From: Nitrosomonas sp. PY1
GTDB taxonomy: Bacteria; Pseudomonadota; Gammaproteobacteria; Burkholderiales; Nitrosomonadaceae
Reading direction: 5' to 3'
Length of the DNA: 64,000 nt
NCBI RefSeq assembly: GCF_022836435.1
Contig: NZ_BQXC01000001.1
Location: 1,748,121 to 1,812,120, forward strand
The position numbers were made by a program, and so were the translations under genes. The number at the start of each line of letters is the position of its first letter. The stretch's first letter is position 1. A model generated the notes under the pieces. The model was not told the origin of the DNA and ran no database searches. It saw only the letters and a program-made list of their open reading frames with translations. Positions 19,754 to 28,400 of the stretch are shown in pieces.

Positions 19754-21295
19754 ATGCAAAACAGTGCCATTTATCTTACTGAACAAATACGTAGCATTGA
19801 ACACACAGTTTTCGCATTACCTCATCCACCAGACTTGATGATGCGCGCAGGATATGCAGTAGCGCGAATCACTCGAAAGTATTTCCTAAAAAACATAACG
19901 AGTGCTCAAATATTAGTATTAGCAGGACCCGGCAATAATGGCGGAGATGCTTTTGTCGTAGCGCGTCATCTAAAAGACTGGGGGCATGCAGTGACAGTTG
20001 TATTTACAGCAGATACAGAGCCCATGCCGCATGACGCAAAAAATGCTTTGCAAGCATGGCAAACCGCTGGAGGCAAAACGATCACGTCAATTCCCAATGA
20101 AACTGTGTATGACGTGATTATTGACGGATTATTCGGCATCGGATTGGATCAATCCCAATCGCGCCCGATCGAAGGCACTTACCGACAATGGATTGCAGCG
20201 GTCAACCAGATGAAATGCCCCGTCTTGTCATTGGATATTCCATCCGGATTAGGCAGCGATAACGGCAGCATTTACGGGATAGCGATACAAGCCACGATTA
20301 CAGTGACTTTTATTGGCTTAAAGCCAGGGTTGTTCACGAACTCTGGCCGTGACTGTTGCGGGCGGGTGATCTTGGAAACATTGCATATTCACCCCGATCA
20401 TTTTCCCGAGCCGCATAGTTGGTTACTAACTGAATCCTTAATACAATCTTTATTGCCACCACCCCGAGTGGCTAACAGTCATAAGGGGTCTTACGGCAGC
20501 GTTGCCATCATCGGTGGATCCGATAGCATGATAGGCGCGCCATTACTGGCCGGGCGCGCTGCTTTGCATTTAGGATCCGGTCGAGTATACGTTGGCATGC
20601 TTGCACAATCAGCACCTGTTGTAGACTTTTTGCAACCAGAACTGATGTTGCGCACACCTGCTGACTTATTCGCGGTTGAGTCCCTTAGCTGTATTATTGC
20701 CGGTCCAGGCATGGGTACTTCGGAACTTGCACTTGAGTTACTGGCGTGTGCGATCGACATGCCGGTACCGTTAATATTGGATGCCGATGCACTCAATCTC
20801 ATAGCCCAGCAGCACGAAATCGCACGAAAAATCAATCAGCGTAAAGCACCGACTTTGCTAACACCCCACCCAGCCGAAGCAGCCCGCCTGCTTAATTGCA
20901 CCACAGTTGCAATACAAAACAACCGCATGCAAGCAGCCTTACAGCTTGCGCAACAATTCAATTGCCAAATTGTATTAAAAGGCGCTGGCAGTATTTGTTG
21001 TTTATCCGATGGTCAACGTTATATCAACATCACAGGTAATGCCGGACTTAGTACCGCAGGCACAGGCGACGTGTTGACTGGCATGATTGCGGCCTTTTCT
21101 GCGCAAGGCTTGGAACTTGGACACGCATTGTTGCTGGGAGTCTATTTGCATGGCGCCGCCGCCGATGATTTATTGCAAGAAAATCACGGTCCGGTGGGCA
21201 TGACTGCATCTGAGCTACCTACTCGTGCACGTAAACTTCTTAATCATAAAATACATCAGCTTGGCTTAGGAAGAACAATACATTTTAATTCCTAA
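19754..21295 (+). CDS. nnr: Bifunctional NAD(P)H-hydrate repair enzyme Nnr (epimerase and ADP/ATP-dependent dehydratase)
   Basis: Nnr repairs NADH and NADPH damaged by hydration: the N-terminal half epimerises R-NAD(P)HX and the C-terminal half dehydrates the S form. The 513 residues show both parts. The epimerase has VLAGPGNNGGDAFVVARHL (about residues 53-71) and LDIPSGLGSDNG. The ribokinase-like dehydratase has GSYGSVAIIGGSDSMIGAPL (about 245-264), LDADALNLIA, LTPHPAEAARLL and the nucleotide-site NAGLSTAGTGDVLTGMIAAF. It is divergent from purL with 102 bp between the starts. Confidence 0.94.
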   Translation: MQNSAIYLTEQIRSIEHTVFALPHPPDLMMRAGYAVARITRKYFLKNITSAQILVLAGPGNNGGDAFVVARHLKDWGHAVTVVFTADTEPMPHDAKNALQAWQTAGGKTITSIPNETVYDVIIDGLFGIGLDQSQSRPIEGTYRQWIAAVNQMKCPVLSLDIPSGLGSDNGSIYGIAIQATITVTFIGLKPGLFTNSGRDCCGRVILETLHIHPDHFPEPHSWLLTESLIQSLLPPPRVANSHKGSYGSVAIIGGSDSMIGAPLLAGRAALHLGSGRVYVGMLAQSAPVVDFLQPELMLRTPADLFAVESLSCIIAGPGMGTSELALELLACAIDMPVPLILDADALNLIAQQHEIARKINQRKAPTLLTPHPAEAARLLNCTTVAIQNNRMQAALQLAQQFNCQIVLKGAGSICCLSDGQRYINITGNAGLSTAGTGDVLTGMIAAFSAQGLELGHALLLGVYLHGAAADDLLQENHGPVGMTASELPTRARKLLNHKIHQLGLGRTIHFNS

Positions 21296-21376
21296 GTTAC
21301 GGTATTAAAGGTACATTCTACTGCAAACTTGGTGTTATCATTTTCAAGGGTTCATCATGCAGTCATGCCTTAACAA

Positions 21377-21510
21377 GGCCGTTGAAAAATCATCTGCGAT
21401 GCCGCTACGGCGCTAAAAACAAGCTCATAATGCTTTTTTATCATACATAAACTACGTTTTTGCTTATTTTTCTTGCACTGCTTTTCTCGAAAATATTTTT
21501 CAGCGGACTG
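21377..21510. repeat. 134-bp inverted-repeat element (MITE-like)
   Basis: GGCCGTTGAAAAAT at 21377-21390 and, on the opposite strand, GTCCGCTGAAAAAT at 21495-21508 form imperfect terminal repeats (12 of 14 match). The 100 bp between them has no coding potential and contains a small GCCGCTACGGC hairpin (21411-21421 region). The layout resembles a miniature inverted-repeat element or a collapsed IS. It lies between nnr and the 249-residue unknown gene, where it may also act as a transcription barrier. The rest of 21296-21663 shows only an AT-rich leader. Confidence 0.4.
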
Positions 21511-21663
21511 CTCATTGTTTAAGTGATCGAGAATGCAAGATTTGAATTGTCATCGATAATTTTCTTGCAGCAAACCCCGGTAATTTATCGTGAATCGATA
21601 TTCACGGAATTTTGCTAGAAATCGTATTCAATAATTAACACAATAAAGTAAAAGGAAATAGTA

Positions 21664-22413
21664 ATGGCAACATGGCAAGAAGTTTTAAACTCCTATAATT
21701 TAGATCAAAAAACTGCGGTAGATTTTTTGATGGCAAACGTTAACAATCCTGCGGTAATTTTTAAAGCAGCTCTCGACAATGGCGTGACGGTTCAACATCT
21801 CAGTGATATTTCAGGCTACTCAACCAACACCATCAGAAACTATTTCGCAGCTTCTAACCTGGATAGCACATGGCTTGATGAAGTCAAGGTGCTGTCGAAT
21901 ATCAAACTGGGGAATCTCGAGCAATTGGTGGATTTCAACAATCACACAGGAGCTCTGTCGACATCCACGCTGAGAGACCTCGTTAAGGGATCTTTGGAAG
22001 ACCCGGGAGATTATGAGAGTTTTTTCCGATCAGAATATCTTTACCAAGAAGCGGATGGTATATATACGCCCGATGAAACAGGCGTACCACACTTGGGAAA
22101 TATTCAATCCACCCCCGAAAATTTGGAATCGATATTCTATGGCACTTTGATCAATTTCTTAAATGTATTGGATGAGGAAGAATTCAGTGCACTTCTCAAC
22201 CTTCCTGATCCACCATTGGGCAATGTAGACGACTATCTTGCAATCTTATCGGAAGCAGCGAAAGACAGTCCTGCAGTACCCTACTCCGATGATTTTCTAC
22301 AAGAAAACACGGTGAGCTATGCTGCTAACTTGATCGACAATCATTGGAATCCAAATCCTACATCGATAGGCATTCTCGATGGCAGTCCTTTTTTAGAGTT
22401 AGTCATCGCTTAA
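21664..22413 (+). CDS. Acidic protein of unknown function, possible type I secretion substrate
   Basis: A 249-residue protein I do not recognise. It has no signal peptide and no membrane segment and is rich in Asp, Glu and Asn. Residues about 10-70 look like short helix-turn-helix-like repeats (ALDNGVTVQHLSDISGYSTNTI), a motif seen in N-terminal or linker parts of some large secreted adhesins. The C-terminus ends in a short hydrophobic run, DGSPFLELVIA. Uncleaved C-terminal signals of type I secretion substrates often look like that, but no RTX nonapeptides are present. A good Shine-Dalgarno (AAAAGGAAA, about 21649-21657) supports the start. It lies at the edge of the accessory island and stands alone. 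Confidence 0.6.
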   Translation: MATWQEVLNSYNLDQKTAVDFLMANVNNPAVIFKAALDNGVTVQHLSDISGYSTNTIRNYFAASNLDSTWLDEVKVLSNIKLGNLEQLVDFNNHTGALSTSTLRDLVKGSLEDPGDYESFFRSEYLYQEADGIYTPDETGVPHLGNIQSTPENLESIFYGTLINFLNVLDEEEFSALLNLPDPPLGNVDDYLAILSEAAKDSPAVPYSDDFLQENTVSYAANLIDNHWNPNPTSIGILDGSPFLELVIA

Positions 22414-22434
22414 TTTTCTAAGGAAGCCATTTTC

Positions 22435-22451
22435 GGCTCTGTTGCAAAAAT
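22435..22451 (+). repeat. Sequence matching an IS6-family terminal repeat, in a gene-free stretch
   Basis: GGCTCTGTTGCAAAAAT at 22435-22451 matches the terminal repeat of IS6-family elements (GGCTCTGTTGCAAA in IS6100) at its first 14 bases. No transposase reading frame follows, and no opposing end is visible before the next gene. The stretch 22414-22779 contains nothing else I can support. It may be the scar of a lost IS. Confidence 0.4.
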
Positions 22452-22800
22452 AGAATCGTTTTGAAAACCAACACAGGCAAACATCCTGTGAAAAATTCAT
22501 CATGCACTCATTCACTTATTCTTTGCAACGGAGTCCTCGAATCCGATCAATGCGTTCCGCGCAGCCATAGCTTCGATCGTTCGACACTATCCTATCCAGG
22601 GCTCAAAACCTTTCCACTTCAACCGCATCTCTATCAGCCATGCTTGCCATTCAGTACAATATCGTGTTTAATCCCTGAAGTGTAAGTCTTTTTCATACTT
22701 ATACTGTAATGCTTGGAACGGTTTTTCTCCGTACTTGATCGAGTAATTTTTTAGCGGACGGCAATGTCTTATACATTACGTTATACCTTAAGGTGAGATC

Positions 22801-23289
22801 ATGCCATTCACGCCACTACACATGGGAGCAGGAGTAGCTTTAAAAGCAGTAACGAGAAACAGCTTTTCTCTGGTGGTATTTGGCGGATCGCAGATTGCTA
22901 TAGATATTCAGCCTTTGGTTGTCATGCTGACGAACAAAGGCGAGTTGCATGGTTTTTCACACACAATTTTGGGCGCAACATTAATAGGCTTGTTTTGTGG
23001 GTTGGCAGGCAAGCCTATCGGCGAGTTATTTTTGCGGCTAATCCGTAAACCAGGCTATCTGCCTATTGATTGGCGTGTTTCATTTGGCAGCGCGTTCATT
23101 GGCACATATAGCCACATATTCATAGACAGTATCATGCATTCTGATGTCACGCCGCTGTCACCATTCAGTACAGCAAGCCCACTATATGGCATTATCAGTA
23201 TTGAAACATTGCATGTTTTGTGCCTTGCTGGTGTTTTTGTAGGTGGCTTGGCTTATTGGGCAGTGGAGAAAAAATGCAAAAAAACATAA
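22801..23289 (+). CDS. YdjM-like inner-membrane metal-dependent hydrolase (cassette-borne)
   Basis: A 162-residue membrane protein of the YdjM/DUF457 metal-dependent hydrolase family. It has MPFTPLHMGAGVALKA at the N-terminus, GFSHTILGATLIG in the first half and YSHIFIDSIMHSDVTPLSPF near residue 115, supplying the conserved His and Asp residues. Three to four hydrophobic segments are visible. AAGGTGAG lies just upstream of the ATG. Its 3' end runs directly into attC-like sequence, and a GTTATAC (22780-22786) close to an integron core site lies 15 bp before its start. This fits an integron gene cassette. The biological substrate of the family is unknown. Confidence 0.7.
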   Translation: MPFTPLHMGAGVALKAVTRNSFSLVVFGGSQIAIDIQPLVVMLTNKGELHGFSHTILGATLIGLFCGLAGKPIGELFLRLIRKPGYLPIDWRVSFGSAFIGTYSHIFIDSIMHSDVTPLSPFSTASPLYGIISIETLHVLCLAGVFVGGLAYWAVEKKCKKT

Positions 23290-23532
23290 CAAGTCATTCA
23301 AGTACGTCCAGCGCTTTGCGCTTCACTGGACAACTCCAACTCCATAATAGACCACACAGTCGAGAGAAAATTGTCCTCGCAGTTGCAAAGGCATCGCGCT
23401 ACAGAAATCCTGGCGTGACACAAATCAGCAAAGCAAGGAAGAGCATGATAAAGCTATCTTCGGGAGGGACGCTCCAACAGCTGGCTTCGGCTTCGCCGCC
23501 TGTTCTCGCGCTCCTCAAGCTAAACGTTAGGC
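23283..23532 (+). other. attC-like integron recombination region (degenerate)
   Basis: The segment begins with an inverse-core-like ACATAAC (23283-23289), followed by AAGTCATTCAAG and a stem GTCCAG / CTGGAC. It ends CTCAAGCTAAAC then GTTAGGC (23526-23532), a perfect match to the core site GTTRRRY. The next cassette-like gene starts 16 bp later. At about 250 bp it is longer than a normal attC (roughly 57-141 bp), so it is probably two sites or one site with an insert. No integrase gene is in the window. Confidence 0.55.
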
Positions 23533-23548
23533 ATCAATTGGCTTCATC

Positions 23549-24013
23549 ATGACACCACGCACACCTCTGCCAATCGATGGTTCACTGCAGACTGAGTATT
23601 ACCACCTGCAGAAAACCATCGAAGACTTCGATGGCCGAATCCTCATCATCAAGGCCTGGAGCGTCACGTTCGGCTTGGCTTCACTGGTCGGAGCGTTCGC
23701 AAGCAAAGGCCAGTTGGTCTTCCTATTCGCATCTGCCGGCGCGTTGATGTTCTGGTTGCTGGAAGCGCTCTGGAAGAGCTTTCAGATTGGATACTATGAG
23801 CGATTAAAGCAGATCGAAAGCCACTTCCGAAGCGAAACCGAATTAGAGTTCGCTCATCAGATCTCAACCACGTGGCAACAATGGTGGGAGTCGCAGACTT
23901 GGTGGGTTTTGGCCAGAGTAGGAATTTGGGTTCACGTTGCCTTACCTCACCTATTCGTAGTCGCAGCGGGTCTTGCTTGCTACTTTACGGTCACGTTCCC
24001 GTCGGCAAAGTGA
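23549..24013 (+). CDS. Small membrane protein of unknown function (cassette-borne)
   Basis: A 154-residue protein with a soluble N-terminus (residues 1-35), two close hydrophobic helices (about 38-75), a charged helical region and a final membrane helix (about 125-150). No family is recognised. The coding sequence is richer in GC than its neighbours and starts 16 bp after the GTTAGGC core site, the standard position for a gene in an integron cassette. Proteins of this type are common among cassette-encoded unknowns. The expected attC after the stop codon is not visible. Confidence 0.55.
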   Translation: MTPRTPLPIDGSLQTEYYHLQKTIEDFDGRILIIKAWSVTFGLASLVGAFASKGQLVFLFASAGALMFWLLEALWKSFQIGYYERLKQIESHFRSETELEFAHQISTTWQQWWESQTWWVLARVGIWVHVALPHLFVVAAGLACYFTVTFPSAK

Positions 24014-24210
24014 CGTCTCACTCCTCCGCCAAGGAGCAGTCGTCACATGCCAATATATTCACAGTCCTGAACAAACGATATCCAGGCGATGGTAGACAAC
24101 GCATCTATCGTGAGCACTTGGAGTACATAGTCCACGAATTCGCGCAAAGCAGCTTTGCCGATCCAAATTTTCTCGTTGAAATCACATCAAGATATGAAAC
24201 CAAATTCTGA
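24014..24210 (+). other. Gene-remnant stretch before the MITE
   Basis: One plus-strand frame, ending at TGA (24208-24210), reads ANIFTVLNKRYPGDGRQRI then YREHLEYIVHEFAQSS and finishes ITSRYETKF. It looks like coding sequence but has no start codon of its own and joins the preceding frame out of register. I do not recognise it. It stops exactly where the MITE begins, so it is probably a fragment of a gene that the element or a rearrangement broke. Confidence 0.35.
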
Positions 24211-24299
24211 GAGACCTTTGCAAAAGCCCTTTGATGGATCTTCAGGTTACTGTTTTTATTGATGTTAAATTTCAAGAAATGGGATTTTGCAAAGGTCTC
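24211..24299. mobile_element. 89-bp MITE with perfect 15-bp terminal inverted repeats
   Basis: GAGACCTTTGCAAAA at 24211-24225 is repeated exactly in inverse at 24285-24299. The 59 bp inside are AT-rich and non-coding. The terminal sequence is typical of IS5-type elements, which would have to mobilise it in trans. Immediately to the right the frame of a methyltransferase begins in mid-protein, so the element sits at a breakpoint. I see no clear target duplication. Confidence 0.7.
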
Positions 24300-24693
24300 C
24301 AGCAATGTTGATGAACTCGGAAAAATCAAAATGGATGCAATGATTACGTTCCTCAACGACTACGAAGAAGGTAGAAAATCAGGAAGATACATTGCAGCCT
24401 CGTTACCAACACTGCCATTTGAAAATAATACTTTAGCCTTGTGCTCACATTATCTATTTTTATATAGTGAGCATGTAAACCAAGAGCAACACTTATTGTC
24501 CATGAAAGAGTTATGTCGTGTAGCCAGTGAAGTTGTATACCCATTACTTTCAATTGGTAATAACAATAAGTCACCGCATCTCGAACCTGTGGCAATGGCT
24601 TTAACCGACATTGGCATTAGTATTTCATTGGTTCCCGTTGGGTATGAGTTTCAAAAAGGAGCTACTGAAATGTTGGTAGCAAAATATACCTAA
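24262..24693 (+). pseudogene. C-terminal half of a SAM-dependent methyltransferase, 5'-truncated by the MITE
   Basis: From about 24300 the frame reads SSNVDELGKIKMDAMITFL, then GRYIAASLPTLPFENNT, LALCSHYLFLYSEHV, LLSMKELCRVASEV and VPVGYEFQKGATEML. This is the second half of a class I methyltransferase family common in environmental bacteria. The SAM-binding N-terminal half (the DxGxG region) is absent. The first residues of the open frame (MLNFKKWDFAKV) come from the MITE itself, so any product would be a chimera without the cofactor site. The stop codon merges into an attC-like sequence, suggesting this was the gene of an integron cassette. Confidence 0.75.
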
Positions 24694-24766
24694 TTTACGC
24701 TCAAGCGGGACTGCGCAAAAATTATGCTTTTACTTCGTCTCTTAGTGCCACTTTAGACCGTACACC
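24688..24766 (+). other. Second attC-like sequence after the methyltransferase remnant
   Basis: The sequence starts ACCTAATTT, which contains the stop codon as cassette genes often do. GCTCAAGCGGGACTGCGCAAAA follows in outline and can pair with TTTTACTTCGTCTC about 10 bases further on, giving an imperfect hairpin with the GGGAC/GTCTC and AAAA/TTTT pairs. It ends CTTTAGACCGTACAC, where a core GTTAGRC would be expected but is mutated. The overall plan is that of an attC site that has decayed. Confidence 0.45.
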
Positions 24767-24820
24767 TCACTCGTTCCGGTGAAAGATACGTAGGGCTTAT
24801 TGACAACGCCCCGTCCACAC

Positions 24821-24831
24821 ATACAATGTAT
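24821..24831. promoter_or_regulatory. Candidate BrnA operator upstream of brnT
   Basis: ATACAATGTAT is a palindrome around one central base, 4 bp before the brnT start codon. BrnTA operons are autorepressed by the ribbon-helix-helix antitoxin BrnA, which binds small palindromes at the promoter. The site and position fit that role. Confidence 0.4.
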
Positions 24832-24835
24832 ATCT

Positions 24836-25123
24836 ATGATTAAATTCGAATGGGATGCGACCAAGGCGGATTCAAACAAGAAGAAACACGGCGTTTCCTT
24901 TGAAGAAGCACAATCTGTTTTCTACGATGAGTTCGCCGTGCAATTCTTCGATGAAGACAACTCCACATCGGAAGATAGATTCTTGATGCTTGGCTTTAGC
25001 CATGAAGCACGCCTCCTGATTGTCTGCCATTGCGAGCATGACCGAAGCAATACCATTCGAATCATTTCAGCACGGAAAGCCACAAAGAACGAAAGCATAT
25101 TTTATCGAGGTATTAAGTCATGA
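24836..25123 (+). CDS. brnT: BrnT-family toxin (ribonuclease) of a type II toxin-antitoxin system
   Basis: A 95-residue protein with the BrnT pattern: IKFEWDATKADSNKKKHGVS at the start, FEEAQSVFYDEFAVQF, EDRFLMLGFSHEARLLIVCH in the core and RIISARKATKNES at the end. BrnT is a RelE-fold toxin that cuts RNA and arrests growth under stress. The core His, Arg and Glu of the family are present. I start at the ATG at 24836, because the 12 residues encoded further upstream are not part of the family. Its stop overlaps the brnA start by 4 bases (ATGA), typical of a coupled TA pair. Confidence 0.85.
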   Translation: MIKFEWDATKADSNKKKHGVSFEEAQSVFYDEFAVQFFDEDNSTSEDRFLMLGFSHEARLLIVCHCEHDRSNTIRIISARKATKNESIFYRGIKS

Positions 25124-25335
25124 AAACCGAATACGATCTATCAAAAATGAAATCCCGCAAAAATCCTTATGCGATCAAACTTAAAAAGTCTGTCACGGTG
25201 CGTTTAAGCGAAGATGTGATTGGTTATTTCAAAGAAATGGCTGAAGAAAAGGGCATTCCATACCAAAGCCTGATTAATCTCTATCTGCGTGACTGTGTTT
25301 CGAATCATAGAAAAATTGATATTACCTGGCAATAA
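25120..25335 (+). CDS. brnA: BrnA-type antitoxin, ribbon-helix-helix
   Basis: A 71-residue partner of BrnT. The N-terminus (EYDLSKMKSRKNPYAIKLKK) is the toxin-binding or linker part. SVTVRLSEDVIGYFKEMAEE and GIPYQSLINLYLRDCV form the ribbon-helix-helix DNA-binding domain. It neutralises BrnT and should repress the operon. The order toxin then antitoxin is the usual BrnTA order. It converges on dnaE with 96 bp between. Confidence 0.85.
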   Translation: MKTEYDLSKMKSRKNPYAIKLKKSVTVRLSEDVIGYFKEMAEEKGIPYQSLINLYLRDCVSNHRKIDITWQ

Positions 25336-25431
25336 GCGCGCTGACCTCACAGCCAAGCGAGATGCTGCACTAACTACCGTGGCAAAAATGAAGTCAATGG
25401 AACGCAAATCGTTTTACTTTACTAACAAGAT

Positions 25432-28400
25432 TCAATAAACGATCTCGACATTTTCCGTTTTGAAACGCGTATGCAACGCTTGCAGTAAATCATTGTGCAA
25501 AATCACTTGCCAATTTTTTCCAAACTCGATCGGGCTTATGGCAAATTCATTACGGTAAACCAAAGTAATCGGGCAAGCGGCTGGAAGACTATTTGATTCA
25601 ACGATCGGTACATCCGCTGTGTATAGCGCCAGTAAGTTTTTAAGATTCGCGACAGATCCAATTGTAGTGGCATCGCAATGAATTTTAAGTTGCTTGGCAA
25701 AGCGTGTGCGAATTTGCGCGAGGTCATATAATTGCTCAGCAGTAATTCGGAGTTCATCGTCGCCTTCGTTATTATAGTTCCGGTTACTGATTTTCACTTC
25801 GACGATCAGGAGTTGGTCTTCTTTCAGCCGTGCCCGATGAACATCGAACAGCTCATTAAAAACGACGACTTCGACCCGTGCGTTGCCATCATCCAAATTA
25901 ATGACAGCCATGCGGCCACGACGCGTCATTTGAATGCGAATCGAGTGGATAATGCCGGCAATCAATTGTGTTTCGCGCTGTGGGCTTAACTGATCCAAAC
26001 GTGTGCGAACGAAACGCTTGAGTTCCGAGGCATAAGTCTCATAGGGGTGGCCACTGAAGTAATATCCCAAGCCGATTTTTTCTTGGTGCAACTTTTCACG
26101 CTCTGACCAAGCCTGCGTTTGAACAAGTTGCATTTTCGGCAACGGTTCGCTGGTTTCAGCAAACAAATTAGCTTGATTGGACGATTGATTCATTTGTTCG
26201 GCTGATTCAATCGCCATTCCGACCGAAGCCAACAAACTATTACGGTTGCCATCAATCAAATCAAATGCGCCGACGCGTATCAAAGATTCTATGGCGCGGC
26301 GATTGACAATGCGCCGGTCAATTCGGTTACAGAAATCGAACAAATCATCGAAAGAACCGCCACTTTCACGTTCTGCAACAAGCATATTAATCGCTGACTC
26401 GCCCGATCCTTTGATTGCGCCCAAACCAAAACGAATGGTTTTGTCATTCACCGGAACAAAGTGATATGTCGATTCATTAATATCGGGTGGCAAAATGGTC
26501 AGTCTGTTCGCCACGCTATCCTCAATAAAAACATGAACCTTATCGGTATCATCCATATCAGCAGACAAACACGCCGCCATGAACTCGGCTGGATAATGCG
26601 CTTTCAGATAGGCGGTCTGAAAAGCAATCAACGCGTAGGCGGCTGCGTGAGATTTGTTGAAACCGTAACCCGCAAACTTTTCCATCAATCCAAAAAGCTC
26701 GGTCGCCTTGCTTTTATCCAAGCCATTATTAACTGCGCCTGCCACAAAAATATCACGCTGTTGCGCCATTTCTTCGACCTTTTTCTTGCCCATCGCGCGA
26801 CGCAGCAAATCTGCGCTGCCGAGACTGTAACCTCCAATGACTTGGGCAATTTGCATCACTTGCTCTTGATAAATCATGATGCCATAAGTAGGACCCAGGA
26901 TCGGCACGAGGCGGGCATCAAGGTATTCAATCTGTTTTTTACCATGCTTGCGCTCAACAAACTCCGGAATCAAATCCATCGGACCGGGCCGGTACAATGC
27001 CACCAGCGCAATGATGTCTTCAAAACAATCCGGCTTGGCGCGCTGAAGCAGGTCTTTCATGCCTTGCGATTCAAACTGAAATATGCCGACCGCATTACCT
27101 TTGCGCATCAATGCATAGGTTTTTTCATCCTCCAACGACAACGTTTGCAAAGAAAAAATATCGCTATGCTGTACTGCATTGACTTCTGATTGCTTCTGAG
27201 ATTCACGGATATAACTCACCGCACGGTCGAGTGTAGTCAATGTTTTTAAGCCCAGAAAATCGAATTTGACCAGGCCAATTTTTTCGACATCGTCTTTGTC
27301 AAGCTGACTAACAGCCGACTCAGCCGATTCAGTACAATAAATTGGGCAAAAATCGGTAATATCGCTAGATGCGATCAACACACCTCCAGCATGCATGCCA
27401 ATATTGCGCGTCACGCCTTCAAGACTTTCAGCGAGCTCGAGCAAGTTACGCACATCTTCTTCCTGGTCGGCACGCTGATTGAGTTGCGGTTCCAATTGAC
27501 GTGCCTTTTTTAAGGTCATGCCGATTTCAAAGGGCACCAGTTTGGCCAATTGATCAACGAAATTGTAAGGCAAGTCCAATACCCGGCCTATGTCCCGAAT
27601 CACCGCTTTTGCAGCCATCGTACCAAAAGTAGCTATTTGCGAGACTTTACCGGTGCCATAACGTTGCTTTACGTATTCAATGACCAATTCACGTCGATCT
27701 TGGCAGAAATCGATGTCAAAATCCGGCATCGATACACGCTCTGGATTGAGAAAACGCTCGAATAATAAATCGTATCGTAATGGATCGAGGTCCGTAATAC
27801 CGAGTGAGTAAGCTACTAACGAACCCGCGCCAGATCCTCTTCCAGGACCAACCGGAACATTATTTTGCTTTGCCCAATTGATAAAATCAGCGACGATCAG
27901 AAAATAACCGGAGAATCCCATTTGAATGATCGTGTTGACCTCGAATTCCAGTCTCGCTTGATATACTGCCACCCTACTTTGACGTACTTCATTTTCAGGA
28001 AACAATTGCGTCAAACGTTGTTGCAATCCTGCGTTGGCTTGTTCGCGCAAATACTGTTCCAAGCTAACTCCATCGGGCGTAGGAAACAACGGTAACCGAT
28101 TGATGCCCAACTCCAAAGTTAAATTACACCGTTTCGCAATCTCAATGGTATTTGCCAAAGCGCTTGGAATGTCAGCAAATAACTCAACCATTTCAGTTTG
28201 CGTTCTAAAATACTGCTGTTCGGTAAAACTCTTGGGGCGACGTTTGTCCTCCAAAACGTAGCCCTCGGCTATGCAAACACGCGCTTCGTGTGCCCGAAAA
28301 TCTTCTGGATTCAGGAACTGCACGGCTTGTGTAGCAACCACCGGTAAATCGCATTGCTGTGCTAGCAATAAAGTGCTTTGGATCAAGGCTGCTGTATTTG

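Noticed and set aside
22461..22685. 74-codon plus-strand frame in the gap after the 249-residue gene
   Set aside because: Composition is Ser/Cys/Pro/His-rich and unlike coding sequence, with no ribosome-binding site.
26461..27189. 242-codon open frame on the plus strand
   Set aside because: It lies entirely opposite the intact dnaE gene and has no recognisable protein features; it is a shadow.
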